Program-made: the position numbers and the translations under genes
Origin: Xenorhabdus vietnamensis
GTDB taxonomy: Bacteria > Pseudomonadota > Gammaproteobacteria > Enterobacterales > Enterobacteriaceae
Direction: 5' to 3'
Assembly: GCF_002127535.1 (NCBI RefSeq)
Contig: NZ_MUBJ01000013.1
Location: forward strand, 62,001-126,000
DNA: 64,000 nt
Shown: piece by piece, positions 1-12,564 of the stretch
How the letters are laid out: each line of letters opens with the position of its first letter
Position numbering within the stretch: position 1 is the first letter of the stretch
Notes under the pieces: model-generated
The model's database searches: none
Told to the model about the DNA's origin: nothing
What the model saw: the letters and a program-made list of their open reading frames with translations, nothing else

Positions 1-1
1 T

Positions 2-1132
2 ACAGCCATAGAGCAAAATCGCTTGAATGGTCAGGGTATTGACGTTGGGACATTTGCCAACCGAATTCAGCGTCGTTTACAGCAAGAGCCAGAATTTTTA
101 CTCAGTCCGACCTATTTTTCCCAATTACCAGCGCGTTATCCTGAAATCAGCCGGGTCGATATCTTAGTTAAACGTGGTGTTGGTGATAATGAAATGCTGC
201 GTTATCGATATGACGTTATATTGCATAAAAGAGGGGAAAATACGGAAGTTGGTTGTGATCTCTCCTTAACTTGGTTCGATTTTGATTCCTTTGAAAGTCT
301 GAGGAAATTGTTACAAACAGGCAGAGAAAACTCATTTGGTATTTCAGGAATTCCCAACGCCCGTGTCAAAGATGATTTTGCGTTGGCTGAAGGGGTACGC
401 CACTGGTCGGCCAATCAGATGATACTCCCTCCCGAATATGCTGGCAGTTTCTCCCCAGAGGCAACAAAGCAAGTTCAGGAATTTGAGTCACTGCTTCAAT
501 ATGCGGAACAATGTGGCTATCAGTGTGGCGTGACATGGTCACAACAGCAACCTGATTTGCTGGATGTGATTTTCAGCCGTGGCAAATTACCACCTGTACA
601 AGCACGCAATGATTACAGCCAGATCTATTTGGCTAATTACCCTCAAATATCCTCTATTGGCAGTGAACTTTCAGAATTGCTCGAATCCAGTCTAAAAAAA
701 CAATTGCCTGAATATATGCTTCCCAGCCTCTATATCCCATTGGAACGCATGCCGCTCACACTAAACAATAAAGTGGATAAAAAAGCCTTGCCAATCCCCA
801 ATGAAAGTGATTTGCGCCGGCAAGCCTACGTTGCACCAAGAGACGACATTGAGGAAAAAATCTGTCAGTTATGGCAAGGCTTACTAAAAATCAGTCAGGT
901 TGGCATCCATGACAATTTTTTCACCTTAGGTGGACATTCGCTTCAGGCGACGCGCCTAATCAGCTCAATACGCAATGAATTGCACGTTGAAATACCTTTA
1001 AAAAGTATTTTTGAGCACCCGACACTTGAGCAATTATCACATATTGTCACGATTCACTTGATCAAAGAAAAAAGAAAGCATTTCCAAGCTAAGCAAAAAA
1101 CGACTCAAAAACTATTGAAAGGTGCTATATGA
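2..1132 (+). CDS. NRPS module 1, 3' part (end of MT, A10, T, docking tail)
   Basis: This is the 3' end of a nonribosomal peptide synthetase gene that continues beyond the left edge; the frame is open from base 2. The visible part starts in the C-terminal portion of an N-methyltransferase domain, followed by the A10 part of the adenylation domain ([11 protein letters not shown]). A thiolation domain follows whose phosphopantetheine serine lies in LGGHSLQ (about residue 313 of the visible part). It matches the same regions of the two downstream synthetases closely. After the T domain comes a charged tail ending in LLKGAI that resembles a C-terminal docking element of rhabdopeptide synthetases. 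The tail is lysine-rich (AKQK, LLKG), unlike that of the next protein. The stop overlaps the next start as ATGA, so the genes are co-translated. Substrate cannot be read because the A-domain core is outside the window. Confidence 0.93.
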   Translation, partial: TAIEQNRLNGQGIDVGTFANRIQRRLQQEPEFLLSPTYFSQLPARYPEISRVDILVKRGVGDNEMLRYRYDVILHKRGENTEVGCDLSLTWFDFDSFESLRKLLQTGRENSFGISGIPNARVKDDFALAEGVRHWSANQMILPPEYAGSFSPEATKQVQEFESLLQYAEQCGYQCGVTWSQQQPDLLDVIFSRGKLPPVQARNDYSQIYLANYPQISSIGSELSELLESSLKKQLPEYMLPSLYIPLERMPLTLNNKVDKKALPIPNESDLRRQAYVAPRDDIEEKICQLWQGLLKISQVGIHDNFFTLGGHSLQATRLISSIRNELHVEIPLKSIFEHPTLEQLSHIVTIHLIKEKRKHFQAKQKTTQKLLKGAI

Positions 1133-4100
1133 AAAATGTCGCGCAAATTATCAATGAAACTTTAAATCAGGGAATTACTCTGTTTGTTGAAGATAATCAA
1201 TTACATTATGAAACCAGCCGCGAAAGTATACCACCGGAACTGCTCAGTACATGGAAAGATCACAAGCAAGAATTGATCGAGTTTCTTAATCAGATTGATT
1301 CAAGAGAAGAAGCTGAAACACATCAATTACAAGGTGTTCAACGTAACGGCATTGCTGCGCATTATCCACTTTCATTTGCCCAACAACGTTTATGGTTCAT
1401 CGATCAACTTAATGAAGGTAGTTCCCAGTACAATTGCGTAGGGGATTTCAGACTGTGGGAGCCACTCAACTTCAAAGCGTTCGAATCCGCCGTGAAAGAG
1501 ATAATTGAACGTCATGAAGCATTGCGTACTCATTTTCAGACTATAAACAATGAGCCACGGCAGGTTATTGCAACCAACTACGATTTGCCCATTACATACC
1601 ATGACTTGTCAACGTTCTCTGATATCGAGAAAAAAGAGCGAGTGAAAAAACTTGGTAAAGAAGAAGAGGAGCTCATTTTTGACCTTAGCACAGATCTGAT
1701 GCTGCGTGTACGGGCTATAAAACTGGCCGAAAACAATTATGTCATTATTTACAATATTCACCATATCGCTTGTGACAGTTGGTCACTAGAAATATTTCTC
1801 AGAGAACTTCTCACCTTATATCGGGCTTATTGTCGAGGTGAGGAAAACCCGCTACCAGCATTAAAAGTCCAATATGCCGATTATGCCCAATGGCAACGGA
1901 ACTGGCTGCAAGGCAACGTTCTGGAAAAGCAACTGGCTTACTGGCAAAACCAGTTATCCGGTATTTCACCATTTCACCATTTTCCATTGGATAATCCACG
2001 CCCGGAAAAACAGAATTTTGAAGGGCGTATGCATTCACAACGTATTTCCAAAAAACTGACGCAAAAAATTAGGGCATTATGTACCAAACATGAAGTGACA
2101 TTATTCATGTTTCTGGAAACGGCCTTTGCGGTTTTGCTCAGCCGTTACAGCAATGAAAAAGATATTTTGGTCGGAACGGCTTTGGCAGGAAGAACGCACC
2201 ACGATATAGAACCCTTAATTGGATTTTTTGTTAATTCATTGGTGATCAGAACGGATTTATCCGGTCAGCCTACCTTCAGTGAACTCTTAAAACAAAACAG
2301 CCGTACTATCTTAGATGCTTACGCACATCAAGATCTTCCTTTCCAAATGCTAGTAGAAAAAATAAGTCCTGAGCGAAACTTAAACTATAATCCTATCTTC
2401 CAGATTGCTTTTACTCTGGAAAATACTCAGCGAGATACGACGCTGGAACAAGATAATAGTATTGAAGTAGAAGAGCGCCCGCTTCTGAAAGCTAGATTTG
2501 ATTTAGAAATCCATGTTTATGAAGAAGATAAAAATGATTTATCGCTTTTCTGGATTTCAGACACTAGCCTCTTTAACAGTGAAACCATTGACAGATTGAT
2601 CGCCAATTACACAATCCTGCTTGCCGGCATTGTTGAGGCAATGAGCGATCATTCAGTAAACAAAGAGCCATCCGTCCATAGACTCCCGCTCTTGGCTGAC
2701 GCTGAAAAAAACACCTTACTGCATGAATGGAATGGGGCACAAGAACACTGCCAACGTGGCCGCTGTTTCCATGAATTGTTTGAAGAGCAGGCCGCCCTGA
2801 ACCCAGAAAAAACCGCGCTGGTTTTTGGTGATGATTCGTTAAGCTATCAGGCATTGAATGAACAGGCCAACCAACTGGCTCACTACCTTATTGAGCAGGG
2901 TGTCCAAGAAGAAACCCTGGTTGCACTCTGTATTCCCCGCTCTTTATCGGCGGTCGTGGCGTTACTGGGTATCCTTAAAGCGGGGGGAGCTTATGTTGCC
3001 CTCGACTCCAGTTATCCGACGGCCCGTCTTCAATACATGCTGGAACACAGTAAAACTCATTTTATTCTGACTGAAACGCATTTGATAGAAAAGTTGCCTA
3101 TCAATCAACAGCATGTCATTTGTCTGGATACGGACGAAGTACAATCACATTTACAAAATTTCCCAATTAAAAATATCGCTGAACGCCCATTGCCCCTGAC
3201 CGAAAATCATCTGGCTTATGTTATCTACACCTCCGGCTCCACGGGTAAACCCAAAGGCGTCATGCTGGAACACAAGGGCTGGGTTAATTTGGCATTCTCG
3301 TTAGCAGATTCATTTGAAATCAATGCAAACACCCGGGGATTGCAATTTTCCTCCTGGAGTTTTGATGCCACTGCGCTTGAACTGGCAATGACGTTAGCAC
3401 ACGGGGCAACCCTGTACTTGCTTTCAGAAACCCAACAACGCTCCCCTGAATTATTAGATGCCATTGTTGAAAAACATCAGCTAACGCATGCTCTTTTGCC
3501 CCCGGCCTTATTACCGCACTTAACGCAAGAAAAATGGCGTTCAATGACAACGTTGCTGGTCGGGGGAGAAGCTGTTTCACTGGATATTACAAAACAGTGG
3601 ATGCAGGGAAGAACACTGTTTAATGCCTATGGCCCGACTGAAACCACGGTTTGTGTGGCAATGGCGCGATTGACCGGGGAAAGAATTACCATCGGAAAAC
3701 CGCTCAACAATATTACAGTCCGCATTCTTGATAGCCATGATCAACTGGTTCCCATCGGGGCCGTGGGGGAGTTATGTCTCGGTGGCATCCCGCTGGCCCG
3801 GGGATATTTGCATGATCCGGAGATGAGTGCCCGGAAATTTACCCTTGATCCGACCGACAGTTCCCATGCCCAACGTTTATACCGCACGGGGGATTTAGTC
3901 CGCTGGGCTTCCGATGGCCAGTTGGAATTTATTGGCCGCCTTGATACCCAAGTGAAGGTGAGAGGGTACCGGATAGAGCTGGGTGAAATTGAATCGGTTC
4001 TGTCAGGGCAGGATATTTTAAGCCATGCCGCAGTGATCGCTTATGGGGACAACAGCGAAGATAAAAAACTCATTGCTTATGTGTGTCCAAGTGCCAACTG

Positions 4101-5814
4101 GCTGGCAAAAAAAGCCAGCGCATTAAATGCGGAATATCTGGGGAGCTGGACAGAAGTCTTTGATGAACAATACCGACAGGGAATAGTTGAAAATATCACT
4201 ACCAACCAAAGTGGTTCCGACAGTGATTTTGGCGGCTGGATGAACAGTTATACCGGGCAGCCGATTGCGCTTGAGCAGATGGAGGAGTGGCGGACGGGCA
4301 CCATGCAACGCATTGCGTCCTTGCATCCGCGCCGTTTGCTGGAAATCGGCTGTGGTACGGGATTACTGTTGTATCGCTATGCAGAACAGTGTGAGTCCGT
4401 ATTGGCTACCGATATTTCGGCCGAAGTGCTGGCACGGCATCAGCACATCCTGCAACAACGTGGCTGGTCACATGTTCAGTTACGTCAGGGCGATGCCCTG
4501 AATCTGGGAACCCTGGTATCGGGTATGTTCGACACCGTCGTGATTAACTCCGTCGTTCAATATTTCCCCAATATGCAATATATAGAGCACGTCATTGCCC
4601 AGTTACTGCCTGCGGTTGAAGCCGGAGGCAAAATCCTGCTGGGGGATATTCGCAACTTAGATCTGCTGACGGCACATATCACCGCCATTGAACAAAGCCG
4701 CTTAAAAGCACAGCGTATTGCGGTAGGCACACTGGCCAATCGCATCCAACGGCGTTTACAGCAAGAAGAGGAGTTTCTACTCAGCCCGACCTATTTTGCC
4801 CAATTGCCGACGCGTTATCCTGAAATAGACCGGGTGGATATTTTGGTCAAACGTGGTGTTGGCGACAATGAAATGCTGCGCTATCGCTATGATGTCATAC
4901 TGCACAAAAGAGATGAAAATGTAGATTCTGGCAGCCAACCCGCATTCATTTGGCATAACTTCGAAACACTCGAAAAATTGCGGGATCAGTTACAAACCGG
5001 GGCAAACGATATATTTGGCGTTTCAGGGATTCCTAATGCCCGCATCAAGGATAATTTTACTTTGGCAGAAGGTCTGCGCCATTGGCCGGCAAACCAAGTA
5101 ATATCTCCATTAGAAAATGCAGGTAGCTTTTCTCCTCAGGCAATGGAACAGGTTCAGGCATTGGAACTTCTGTTTCAATATGCCGAGCGGTGTGGTTATC
5201 AGTGTGGCGTGACATGGTCACAACAGCAACCTGATTTGCTGGATGTCATTTTCAGCCGTGGCAAATTACTACCTGTACAAGCACGCAATGATTACAGCCA
5301 GACCCATTTGGCTAATTATCCCCAAATTTCATCCATAAGCGCTGAACTTTCTGAGCTACTGGAAGCTGCCCTGAAAAAACAACTGCCTGAATACATGGTG
5401 CCTGGCCTCTATATCCCCTTGGAACGCATGCCGCTCACACTGAACAATAAAGTGGATAAAAAAGCCTTGCCAATCCCCAATGAAAATGATTCGCGCCGAC
5501 GAGTTTATATCGCGCCAAGAAACGAAATGGAGCATAAAATCAGTCAGTTATGGCAGAAATTACTGAGCGTCAAACAAGTGGGTATTCATGACAACTTCTT
5601 CACACTAGGTGGTCATTCACTCCAAGCAACACGGTTGCTCAGTTCAGTACGTAACGACTTAGATATAGATATCCCTGTGAAAAGCATTTTTGAGCATCCA
5701 ACACTCGAACAATTCTCGGAAGTCATAACCAATCTCCAAGTGATCAGGGAAAAAAGAAAATTTTTCCAAGCTGAGCAAGAAACGACACAAAAACTATTGG
5801 AAGGTGATATATGA
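1129..5814 (+). CDS. NRPS module 2: docking-C-A(MT)-T (rhabdopeptide type)
   Basis: This is a 1561-residue single-module synthetase adding one N-methylated amino acid. Residues 1-60 form a TubC-type N-terminal docking domain ([16 protein letters not shown]). The condensation domain spans about 75-520, with active-site motif HHIACDS at 211-217, where Ser replaces the usual Gly. The adenylation domain (about 545-1445) has [10 protein letters not shown] and is split by an N-methyltransferase with the SAM motif EIGCGTG at 1072-1078. The T-domain serine is residue 1497. By alignment to GrsA the specificity pocket reads roughly D-A-L-L-L-G-A-V-C, which fits a hydrophobic residue but does not identify one. 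The C-terminal tail (AEQETT, LLEGDI) is acidic and looks like a docking tail for the next protein. No thioesterase is present. The gene overlaps both neighbours by 4 bases. The link to RXP (rhabdopeptide/xenortide-like peptide) synthetases is inferred from architecture. Confidence 0.93.
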   Translation: MKNVAQIINETLNQGITLFVEDNQLHYETSRESIPPELLSTWKDHKQELIEFLNQIDSREEAETHQLQGVQRNGIAAHYPLSFAQQRLWFIDQLNEGSSQYNCVGDFRLWEPLNFKAFESAVKEIIERHEALRTHFQTINNEPRQVIATNYDLPITYHDLSTFSDIEKKERVKKLGKEEEELIFDLSTDLMLRVRAIKLAENNYVIIYNIHHIACDSWSLEIFLRELLTLYRAYCRGEENPLPALKVQYADYAQWQRNWLQGNVLEKQLAYWQNQLSGISPFHHFPLDNPRPEKQNFEGRMHSQRISKKLTQKIRALCTKHEVTLFMFLETAFAVLLSRYSNEKDILVGTALAGRTHHDIEPLIGFFVNSLVIRTDLSGQPTFSELLKQNSRTILDAYAHQDLPFQMLVEKISPERNLNYNPIFQIAFTLENTQRDTTLEQDNSIEVEERPLLKARFDLEIHVYEEDKNDLSLFWISDTSLFNSETIDRLIANYTILLAGIVEAMSDHSVNKEPSVHRLPLLADAEKNTLLHEWNGAQEHCQRGRCFHELFEEQAALNPEKTALVFGDDSLSYQALNEQANQLAHYLIEQGVQEETLVALCIPRSLSAVVALLGILKAGGAYVALDSSYPTARLQYMLEHSKTHFILTETHLIEKLPINQQHVICLDTDEVQSHLQNFPIKNIAERPLPLTENHLAYVIYTSGSTGKPKGVMLEHKGWVNLAFSLADSFEINANTRGLQFSSWSFDATALELAMTLAHGATLYLLSETQQRSPELLDAIVEKHQLTHALLPPALLPHLTQEKWRSMTTLLVGGEAVSLDITKQWMQGRTLFNAYGPTETTVCVAMARLTGERITIGKPLNNITVRILDSHDQLVPIGAVGELCLGGIPLARGYLHDPEMSARKFTLDPTDSSHAQRLYRTGDLVRWASDGQLEFIGRLDTQVKVRGYRIELGEIESVLSGQDILSHAAVIAYGDNSEDKKLIAYVCPSANWLAKKASALNAEYLGSWTEVFDEQYRQGIVENITTNQSGSDSDFGGWMNSYTGQPIALEQMEEWRTGTMQRIASLHPRRLLEIGCGTGLLLYRYAEQCESVLATDISAEVLARHQHILQQRGWSHVQLRQGDALNLGTLVSGMFDTVVINSVVQYFPNMQYIEHVIAQLLPAVEAGGKILLGDIRNLDLLTAHITAIEQSRLKAQRIAVGTLANRIQRRLQQEEEFLLSPTYFAQLPTRYPEIDRVDILVKRGVGDNEMLRYRYDVILHKRDENVDSGSQPAFIWHNFETLEKLRDQLQTGANDIFGVSGIPNARIKDNFTLAEGLRHWPANQVISPLENAGSFSPQAMEQVQALELLFQYAERCGYQCGVTWSQQQPDLLDVIFSRGKLLPVQARNDYSQTHLANYPQISSISAELSELLEAALKKQLPEYMVPGLYIPLERMPLTLNNKVDKKALPIPNENDSRRRVYIAPRNEMEHKISQLWQKLLSVKQVGIHDNFFTLGGHSLQATRLLSSVRNDLDIDIPVKSIFEHPTLEQFSEVITNLQVIREKRKFFQAEQETTQKLLEGDI

Positions 5815-8800
5815 AAAATGCTGCGCAAATTGTTAATGAGGCTTTAGATCAGGGGATTACCCTGTTTGTTGTTGATAACCAATTGAAATATAAAACCACG
5901 CTTGACAGTATTCCATCGGAACTGCTTAATGAGTGGAAAGCTCATAAACAAGAATTGATCAAATTTCTTGGTCAAATCGACTCAAATTGGTCGCAATCTA
6001 TCCAACGTTATGAGCGTGCAACACATTATCCGCTCTCATTTGCCCAGCAGCGTTTATGGTTCATCGATCAACTAACTGAAGGTAGCCCTCAGTACAACTG
6101 CACAGAGGATTTCAGATTTAGGGATCAGCTTAATTTCAAGGCATTTGAAGCGGCTGTTAAGGCATTGCTTGAACGCCATGAAGCGTTGCGTACTCATTTT
6201 AAAGTTATTGATAACGAACCACGACAAGTTATCGTCAAAGACTACAGCTTACCGATTACACTGCATGATTTGTCGGTACTTTCTGAAACCGAAAAAGAAC
6301 ATCAAGTTAAACAATTAGGTGCAATAGAAGAAAACACCGCCTTTAATATCAGCACAGATCTAATGTTGCGCATTCTTCTCATAAAATTAGCAGAAAATGA
6401 TTATGTCATCATTTATACAATGCACCATATCGCTTGTGATGGCTGGTCAATGTCAATATTTCTCAGTGAAATTCTCACGTTATATAAAGCTTATTGCCAA
6501 GGCGAAACAGATCCGCTGCCACCGTTGAAAATCCAGTACACCGATTATGCTCAATGGCAAAAAAGTTGGTTGCAAGGCGATATTCTGGAAAAACAACTAA
6601 CTTACTGGCAAAATCAGTTAATCGGTATTACGCCACTCCATCGTTTTCCGTTGGATAATCCACGTTCTGAAAAATTACATTTAGAGGGACGTATTCATCA
6701 GCAACGAATTTCAAAAAACCTGACGCAAAAGATTAGGGCATTGTGTACCAAACATGAAGTGACATTATTCATGTTTCTGGAAACGGCTTTTGCGGTTTTG
6801 CTCAGCCGTTACAGCAATGAAAAAGATATTTTGGTTGGAACGGCAATTGCGGGGAGACAGCATCACGATATTGAATCCCTGATTGGATTTTTCGTTAATT
6901 CATTGGTGATCAGAACGGATTTATCCGGTCAGCTTACCTTCAGTGAACTCTTAAAACAAAACAGTCGTACCATTCTGGATGCCTACGAACATCAAGATCT
7001 GCCATTTGAGATGTTGGTAGAAAAAATCAGCCCAGAGCGAAATCTAAACTACAACCCTATATTCCAGATCATTTTTGCAGTACAGAACAATCAACGGGAT
7101 ACAACGCTGGAACAGAATAATAGTATTGAATTTGAAGAACGTCCGCTGCGAACTACCCGATTTGATTTAGAAGTGCATGTTTATGAAGAAGAACAGGAAG
7201 GTGAATTATCTATTTTATGGATTTATAACACGGGTCTGTTTAACAGCAATACGATTGACAGATTACTTGCCAATTACGAAACTTTGCTGACCAACATTGT
7301 TGACGGAATGAATCATCAGTTGGCAAATAAAGAACCGTCTGTCCATGAGTTACCTCTTTTATCTGACGCTGAAAAACATACCTTACTGCATGAATGGAAT
7401 GGGGCACAAAAACACTGCCAGCGTGGCCGCTGTTTCCATGAATTGTTTGAAGAGCAGGCCGCCCTGAACCCAGAAAAAATGGCGTTGGTTTTTGGTGATG
7501 ATGCATTAAGCTATCAGGCATTAAATGAACAGGCCAACCAACTGGCTCATTACCTTATCGAACAAGGTGTCCAAGAAGAAACCCTGGTTGCACTCTGTAT
7601 TCCCCGCTCTTTATCGGCAGTTGTGGCGTTATTGGGTGTCCTTAAAGCGGGGGGAGCCTATGTATCTCTCGATTCCAGTTACCCGACAGCCCGCCTTCAA
7701 TATATGCTGGAACACAGTGGGGCCGGGTTCATCCTAACGGAGACACATTTGGTTGAAAAATTGCCGGTGAGTCAGCAGAAAGTAATCTGTCTGGATACCG
7801 ACATAGTACAGTCACACCTGAAACGTTTGCCGACAGGGAATATCACCGAACGCTCATTCTCTCTGACCGAAGAACATCTGGCTTATGTTATTTACACTTC
7901 CGGCTCCACGGGTAAACCCAAAGGCGTCATGCTTAAACATCAAGGCTGGGTTAATTTGGCATTCTCGTTAGCCGATTCATTTGAAATCAATGCAAACACC
8001 CGGGGACTGCAATTTTCCTCCTGGAGTTTTGATGCCACTAAACTTGAACTGGCAATGACACTGGCGCACGGGGCAACCCTGTACTTGCTTTCAGAAACCC
8101 AGCAACGTTCCCCAGAATTACTCGATGCCATTGTTGAACAACACCAATTAACCCATGCTATTTTGCCCCCGGCCTTATTACCGCACTTAACGCAAGAAAA
8201 ATGGCGTTCAATGACAACGTTGCTGGTCGGCGGAGAAGCAGTTTCACCGGATATTGCAAAACAGTGGATGCAGGGAAGAACTCTGTTTAATGCTTATGGC
8301 CCGACTGAAACCACGGTTTGTGTGGCAATGGCGCGATTAACCGGGGAAAAAATTACCATCGGAAAACCGCTCAACAATATTACAGTCCGCATTCTTGATA
8401 GCCATAATCAACTGGTTCCCATCGGGGCCGTGGGGGAGTTATGTCTCGGTGGCATCCCGCTGGCCCGGGGATATTTGTATGATCCGGAGATGAGTGCCCG
8501 GAAATTTACCCTTGATCCGACCGATAGTTCCCATGCCCAACGTTTATACCGCACGGGGGATTTAGTCCGCTGGGCTTCCGATGGCCAGTTGGAATTTATT
8601 GGCCGCCTTGATACCCAAGTGAAGGTAAGGGGGTACCGGATAGAGCTGGGCGAAGTTGAAACGGCTCTGTCAGGGCAGGACATTTTAAGCCATGCCGCAG
8701 TGATCGCTTATGGGGACAACAGCGAAGATAAAAAACTCATTGCTTATGTGTGCCCAAGTACCGACTGGCTGGCAGAAAAAGCCACCACATTAAATGCAGA

Positions 8801-11780
8801 GTATCTTGCAAGTTGGACGGAAATTTTTGATGAGCAATATCGGCAAGGGATCACTGAAAACGCCATCGCTGATAAACATGAGGTTGACAGTGATTTTGGC
8901 GGCTGGATGAACAGTTATACCGGGCAGCCGATTGCGCTTGAGCAGATGGAGGAGTGGCGGACGGGCACCATGCAACGTATTGAGTCCTTGCATCCGCGTC
9001 GTTTACTGGAAATCGGCTGTGGTACCGGCTTATTACTGTATCGCTATGCAGAACAGTGTGAGTCGGTATTGGCGACCGATATTTCGGCCGAAGTGCTGGC
9101 ACGGCATCAGCACATCCTGCAACAACGTGGCTGGTCACATGTTCAGTTACGTCAGGGCGATGCCCTGAATCTGGGAACCCTGGCATCGGGTATGTTCGAC
9201 ACCGTCGTGATTAACTCCGTTGTTCAATATTTCCCCAATATGCAATATATAGAGCACGTCATTGCCCAGTTACTGCCTGCGGTTGAAGCCGGAGGCAAAA
9301 TCCTGCTGGGGGATATCCGCAACTTAGATCTGCTGACGGCACATATCACCGCCATCGAACAAAGCCGCTTAAAAACGCAGCGTATTGCGGTAGGCACACT
9401 GGCCAATCGCATCCAACGGCGTTTACAGCAAGAAGAGGAGTTTCTACTCAGCCCGACCTATTTTGCCCAACTGCCGACGCGTTATCCTGAAATCAGTCGG
9501 GTGGATATTTTGGTCAAACGTGGTGTCGGCGACAATGAAATGCTGCGTTATCGCTATGATGTCATACTGCACAAAAAAGATGAAAATGTAGATTCTGGCA
9601 GCCAACCCGCCTTCATTTGGCATAACTTCGAAACACTCGATAAATTGCGGGATCAGTTACAAACCGGGGCAGACGATATCTTTGGCGTTTCAGGGATTCC
9701 TAATGCCCGCATCAAGGATAATTTTACTTTGGCAGAAGGTCTGCGCCATTGGCCGGCAAACCAAGTAATATCCCCATTAGAAAATGCTGGTAGCTTTTCT
9801 CCGCAGGCAATGGAACAGATTCACGCCGTTGAATCATTACTTCAAGATGCCGAACAATGTGGTTACCAGTGTGGCGTGACATGGTCACAACAGCAACCTG
9901 ATTTACTGGATGTCATTTTCAGCCGTGGCGAATTGCCTCAGGTACTGGCGCGTTCTGATTACAGCCAGACCCATTTGGCTAACTACCCCCAGATTTCATC
10001 CATAAGCGCTGAACTTTCTGAGCGACTGGAAGCTGCCCTGAAAAAACAGCTGCCTGAATATATGGTGCCTGGCCTCTATATCCCCTTGGAACGCATGCCG
10101 CTCACACTGAACAATAAAGTGGATAAAAAAGCGTTACCGATCCCGAATGAAGACGATTTGCGCCGACAAACTTATATCGCACCAAGAGATGAAATTGAGA
10201 AAAAACTCTGTCAATTATGGCAAGAGCACCTGAAAATCAATGAAATTGGCATTCACGATAATTTCTTCTCGCTGGGTGGACATTCACTTTTAGCAGTTAA
10301 GATAACAGCTTCTATCAGGAATACTTTAAACAATAACTTTAGTATGCATCAATTGTTTACAAAGCCGACCATTGCACAAGTTGCAAATGTGATTCGTAAT
10401 ACTCAAAAACATGGAATAGGAATATCTACACTGAAGCTAACGCAAAATACATTTGACATGAAAATCCCCATTTCTCATTGCCAAAAGGTATTTTGGCCTT
10501 TCATTCAAAACGGAGTATTAGAAGACTGTTTTCATATTCCTATTGTTTTTCTGATGGAGGGAAAACTAAATCGCAATGCATTGGAAAAAAGTTTAAATGT
10601 CATTCTAGAGCGACATGAAAGTTTACGCTTAAAGTTTTATAAAGAGAATGAACAGATTTTTGTGCAGCCTGATAACAACATGAAAATCAATTTACAAATT
10701 GTCGAATCATTACCAAAAGAAATAGAAAAAGAACAAATTACTATTGAAGTTAATAAGCTCTGGGAAGAAAAGCTAAGAAAACCTTTTGATGTTTACAATG
10801 GCCCATTAATAAGAACCTTCCTACTGCCTGTTTCGGAGGAAAATTCTGTATTGTTAATTAATATTCATCATATTGTTGCCGATGGATGGTCTGCTGATGT
10901 CATTATTAATGAGCTTAAACAGCTATACACGGCCTATTCAAAAGGGCAAGAAAATATTCTTCCACCAGTTGCTATGCAATATTCTGATTATATTTATGAT
11001 TTGCAGGAACGCCACAAAACTAATGAATATCAAAAACAGATTGAATTCTGGCAACAACAATTTCATGATATTAATACAGAGCGCAATTTTCCAATTGCTT
11101 TCAGCAAACACTTAGCTTCAAAATATCGTTTTCATGTCCGCCGTATCAATATTCCTGACTCATTAGATAAAGTCGCTTCACAATATTGTGAGACTAATAA
11201 TATCACATCTTATATGTTATTCATGGCTCTGTTCCACACTTGTCTTTTTATGCATTCGGATGAGCCACAACATGTTGTGGCTTCACCACAAGCTGACCGT
11301 GCTCACATAGAAAGCCATCAAACAGTCGGACTATTTTTGAATGAATTGATAGTAAAATCGACTATAAATAAAGATATGAGTCTGCATGAGATCATCCAGC
11401 AGGTTAGTCAGTTTATTTATAAGGCTTTAGAGAACCTGGATATCCATATGTCCGCAGTCATTGATACTGTGGGGGAAAAGGTGAGAGATAGTATATTTAC
11501 AGTTCTGTTTAACTATATGGATATGGATGTAGCCAATGATGATGAAAAATCATTGTTGCAAAATCTTGACATGGAATTAATAAATATTGACCCAGTTCCT
11601 TTTGAGGTACTTGGGATGCACTTTATAAAAATGCCACAAAACATCATATGTGAGCTTAGTTATAATCCTGAGCTGTATGCAGAAGAAACAATTAATGATC
11701 TAGCTAAACACTATGAACGGTTATTAAATGTTATTGTGTCTGGTCAAGAAAAAGAGAGAATCAGTCAATTTTATAACTAA
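5811..11780 (+). CDS. NRPS module 3 with terminal condensation domain: docking-C-A(MT)-T-C
   Basis: This 1989-residue synthetase is the last of the line. An N-terminal docking domain (1-60) carries basic residues where the upstream protein has acidic ones ([10 protein letters not shown]). The first condensation domain has the canonical HHIACDG (205-211). The A domain contains an inserted N-methyltransferase (SAM motif from residue 1067) and a pocket reading about D-A-L-I-L-G-A-V-C. The T-domain serine is residue 1492. From about 1535 to the end lies a second, divergent, AT-richer condensation domain with HHIVADG near residue 1687. No thioesterase or reductase follows. In rhabdopeptide and xenortide synthetases such a C-terminal condensation domain releases the peptide on an amine (phenylethylamine, tryptamine or similar). 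That role is inferred here. The A and MT regions are nearly identical to module 2, pointing to duplication or gene conversion. Confidence 0.93.
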   Translation: MKNAAQIVNEALDQGITLFVVDNQLKYKTTLDSIPSELLNEWKAHKQELIKFLGQIDSNWSQSIQRYERATHYPLSFAQQRLWFIDQLTEGSPQYNCTEDFRFRDQLNFKAFEAAVKALLERHEALRTHFKVIDNEPRQVIVKDYSLPITLHDLSVLSETEKEHQVKQLGAIEENTAFNISTDLMLRILLIKLAENDYVIIYTMHHIACDGWSMSIFLSEILTLYKAYCQGETDPLPPLKIQYTDYAQWQKSWLQGDILEKQLTYWQNQLIGITPLHRFPLDNPRSEKLHLEGRIHQQRISKNLTQKIRALCTKHEVTLFMFLETAFAVLLSRYSNEKDILVGTAIAGRQHHDIESLIGFFVNSLVIRTDLSGQLTFSELLKQNSRTILDAYEHQDLPFEMLVEKISPERNLNYNPIFQIIFAVQNNQRDTTLEQNNSIEFEERPLRTTRFDLEVHVYEEEQEGELSILWIYNTGLFNSNTIDRLLANYETLLTNIVDGMNHQLANKEPSVHELPLLSDAEKHTLLHEWNGAQKHCQRGRCFHELFEEQAALNPEKMALVFGDDALSYQALNEQANQLAHYLIEQGVQEETLVALCIPRSLSAVVALLGVLKAGGAYVSLDSSYPTARLQYMLEHSGAGFILTETHLVEKLPVSQQKVICLDTDIVQSHLKRLPTGNITERSFSLTEEHLAYVIYTSGSTGKPKGVMLKHQGWVNLAFSLADSFEINANTRGLQFSSWSFDATKLELAMTLAHGATLYLLSETQQRSPELLDAIVEQHQLTHAILPPALLPHLTQEKWRSMTTLLVGGEAVSPDIAKQWMQGRTLFNAYGPTETTVCVAMARLTGEKITIGKPLNNITVRILDSHNQLVPIGAVGELCLGGIPLARGYLYDPEMSARKFTLDPTDSSHAQRLYRTGDLVRWASDGQLEFIGRLDTQVKVRGYRIELGEVETALSGQDILSHAAVIAYGDNSEDKKLIAYVCPSTDWLAEKATTLNAEYLASWTEIFDEQYRQGITENAIADKHEVDSDFGGWMNSYTGQPIALEQMEEWRTGTMQRIESLHPRRLLEIGCGTGLLLYRYAEQCESVLATDISAEVLARHQHILQQRGWSHVQLRQGDALNLGTLASGMFDTVVINSVVQYFPNMQYIEHVIAQLLPAVEAGGKILLGDIRNLDLLTAHITAIEQSRLKTQRIAVGTLANRIQRRLQQEEEFLLSPTYFAQLPTRYPEISRVDILVKRGVGDNEMLRYRYDVILHKKDENVDSGSQPAFIWHNFETLDKLRDQLQTGADDIFGVSGIPNARIKDNFTLAEGLRHWPANQVISPLENAGSFSPQAMEQIHAVESLLQDAEQCGYQCGVTWSQQQPDLLDVIFSRGELPQVLARSDYSQTHLANYPQISSISAELSERLEAALKKQLPEYMVPGLYIPLERMPLTLNNKVDKKALPIPNEDDLRRQTYIAPRDEIEKKLCQLWQEHLKINEIGIHDNFFSLGGHSLLAVKITASIRNTLNNNFSMHQLFTKPTIAQVANVIRNTQKHGIGISTLKLTQNTFDMKIPISHCQKVFWPFIQNGVLEDCFHIPIVFLMEGKLNRNALEKSLNVILERHESLRLKFYKENEQIFVQPDNNMKINLQIVESLPKEIEKEQITIEVNKLWEEKLRKPFDVYNGPLIRTFLLPVSEENSVLLINIHHIVADGWSADVIINELKQLYTAYSKGQENILPPVAMQYSDYIYDLQERHKTNEYQKQIEFWQQQFHDINTERNFPIAFSKHLASKYRFHVRRINIPDSLDKVASQYCETNNITSYMLFMALFHTCLFMHSDEPQHVVASPQADRAHIESHQTVGLFLNELIVKSTINKDMSLHEIIQQVSQFIYKALENLDIHMSAVIDTVGEKVRDSIFTVLFNYMDMDVANDDEKSLLQNLDMELINIDPVPFEVLGMHFIKMPQNIICELSYNPELYAEETINDLAKHYERLLNVIVSGQEKERISQFYN

Positions 11781-11831
11781 ATTTAACTAAGAAACATTTT
11801 TATATAACAAGTATTCTAAACTAAAGAAATG

Positions 11832-11859
11832 AATGAGGCCTCATTAATGAGGCCTCATT
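11832..11859 (+). terminator. Tandem palindrome / terminator after the NRPS genes
   Basis: Two exact tandem copies of the 14-base palindrome AATGAGGCCTCATT (11832-11845 and 11846-11859) lie 50 bases after the last NRPS stop. Together they can fold into one long hairpin. No long T run follows, so efficiency is uncertain. It also lies downstream of the convergent regulator gene and could serve both. Confidence 0.6.
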
Positions 11860-11910
11860 ATGTCTGCCAGCTTTTCCCCACCTTAATACGGTACTGATTC
11901 TTCATTGGTA

Positions 11911-12459
11911 TTAATTTTGCTCAGACACTAAAATCGCCTGGGTATTTGGTTCAAGCGCTTTGAATATATGTTCTAGATCTGCCGGATAACAGATATAATC
12001 ACCTTCACCTAATTCTTCCGGTGCTTCTGTTAATCCTACCAATGCCCGGCCTTGGGTGATGATAATATGCTCCACCGAACCAGGTGGATGTGGGTGAGAA
12101 ATACGATCTGCTCCCGGTTGAGTCATCAACAAGTAAATATCACGGCGTGCGCCCGGTGGGCAGGTAGCCAGTAAAGTTGCCTGATAGTTAGCCTGTTCCG
12201 CAATCACTTTAGTGCCTTCACCCCGTCTAATTACCTGTGTTTTGTTGCTTTGCGGTTCCAACAGACGGGCAAAGGGGATATTCAGTGCCACACATAATGC
12301 CCAAAGTGTCTCCAGACTGGGGTTCCCACTACCAGCTTCCAATTGTGACAACGTGGATTTTGCAATACCTGCACGTCGGGAGACTTCCGCTATAGAAAGG
12401 CCTATTCGTGCACGTTCACGAGCTAAACTCTTCGCGATTACACTGATTGGCTGTGTCAT
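11911..12459 (-). CDS. XRE-family regulator with C-terminal cupin domain
   Basis: A 182-residue regulator. An N-terminal helix-turn-helix (about 8-65; IAEVSRRAGIAKSTLSQLE) is fused to a small cupin barrel (about 100-178; HPHPPGSVEHI and GDYICYP), which typically senses a small ligand. This is the HTH-cupin architecture found beside many amino acid and polyamine transport genes. It is divergent from azlCD, with about 105 bases between the starts, and that gap holds a perfect palindrome. It most likely controls the exporter and itself; the ligand is unknown, but a branched-chain amino acid signal is a reasonable guess. Confidence 0.85.
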   Translation of the reverse strand: MTQPISVIAKSLARERARIGLSIAEVSRRAGIAKSTLSQLEAGSGNPSLETLWALCVALNIPFARLLEPQSNKTQVIRRGEGTKVIAEQANYQATLLATCPPGARRDIYLLMTQPGADRISHPHPPGSVEHIIITQGRALVGLTEAPEELGEGDYICYPADLEHIFKALEPNTQAILVSEQN

Positions 12460-12486
12460 GCTATTGTTCCAGTATGTTCATTAAAA

Positions 12487-12501
12487 CGAACATAATGTTC
12501 G
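12487..12501. promoter_or_regulatory. Palindromic operator candidate between the cupin regulator and azlC
   Basis: CGAACATAATGTTCG is a perfect 7-1-7 palindrome in the divergent intergenic region. A neighbouring ATGTTC (12474-12479) forms an overlapping inverted repeat with its left arm. Position and symmetry suggest the binding site of the HTH-cupin protein encoded on the left; this is inference. Confidence 0.6.
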
Positions 12502-12564
12502 TCTTGATAAAATGCTTAATTCTGTTCATTATAATGGAAATTAGTTCGATATGGATAAAATTGC

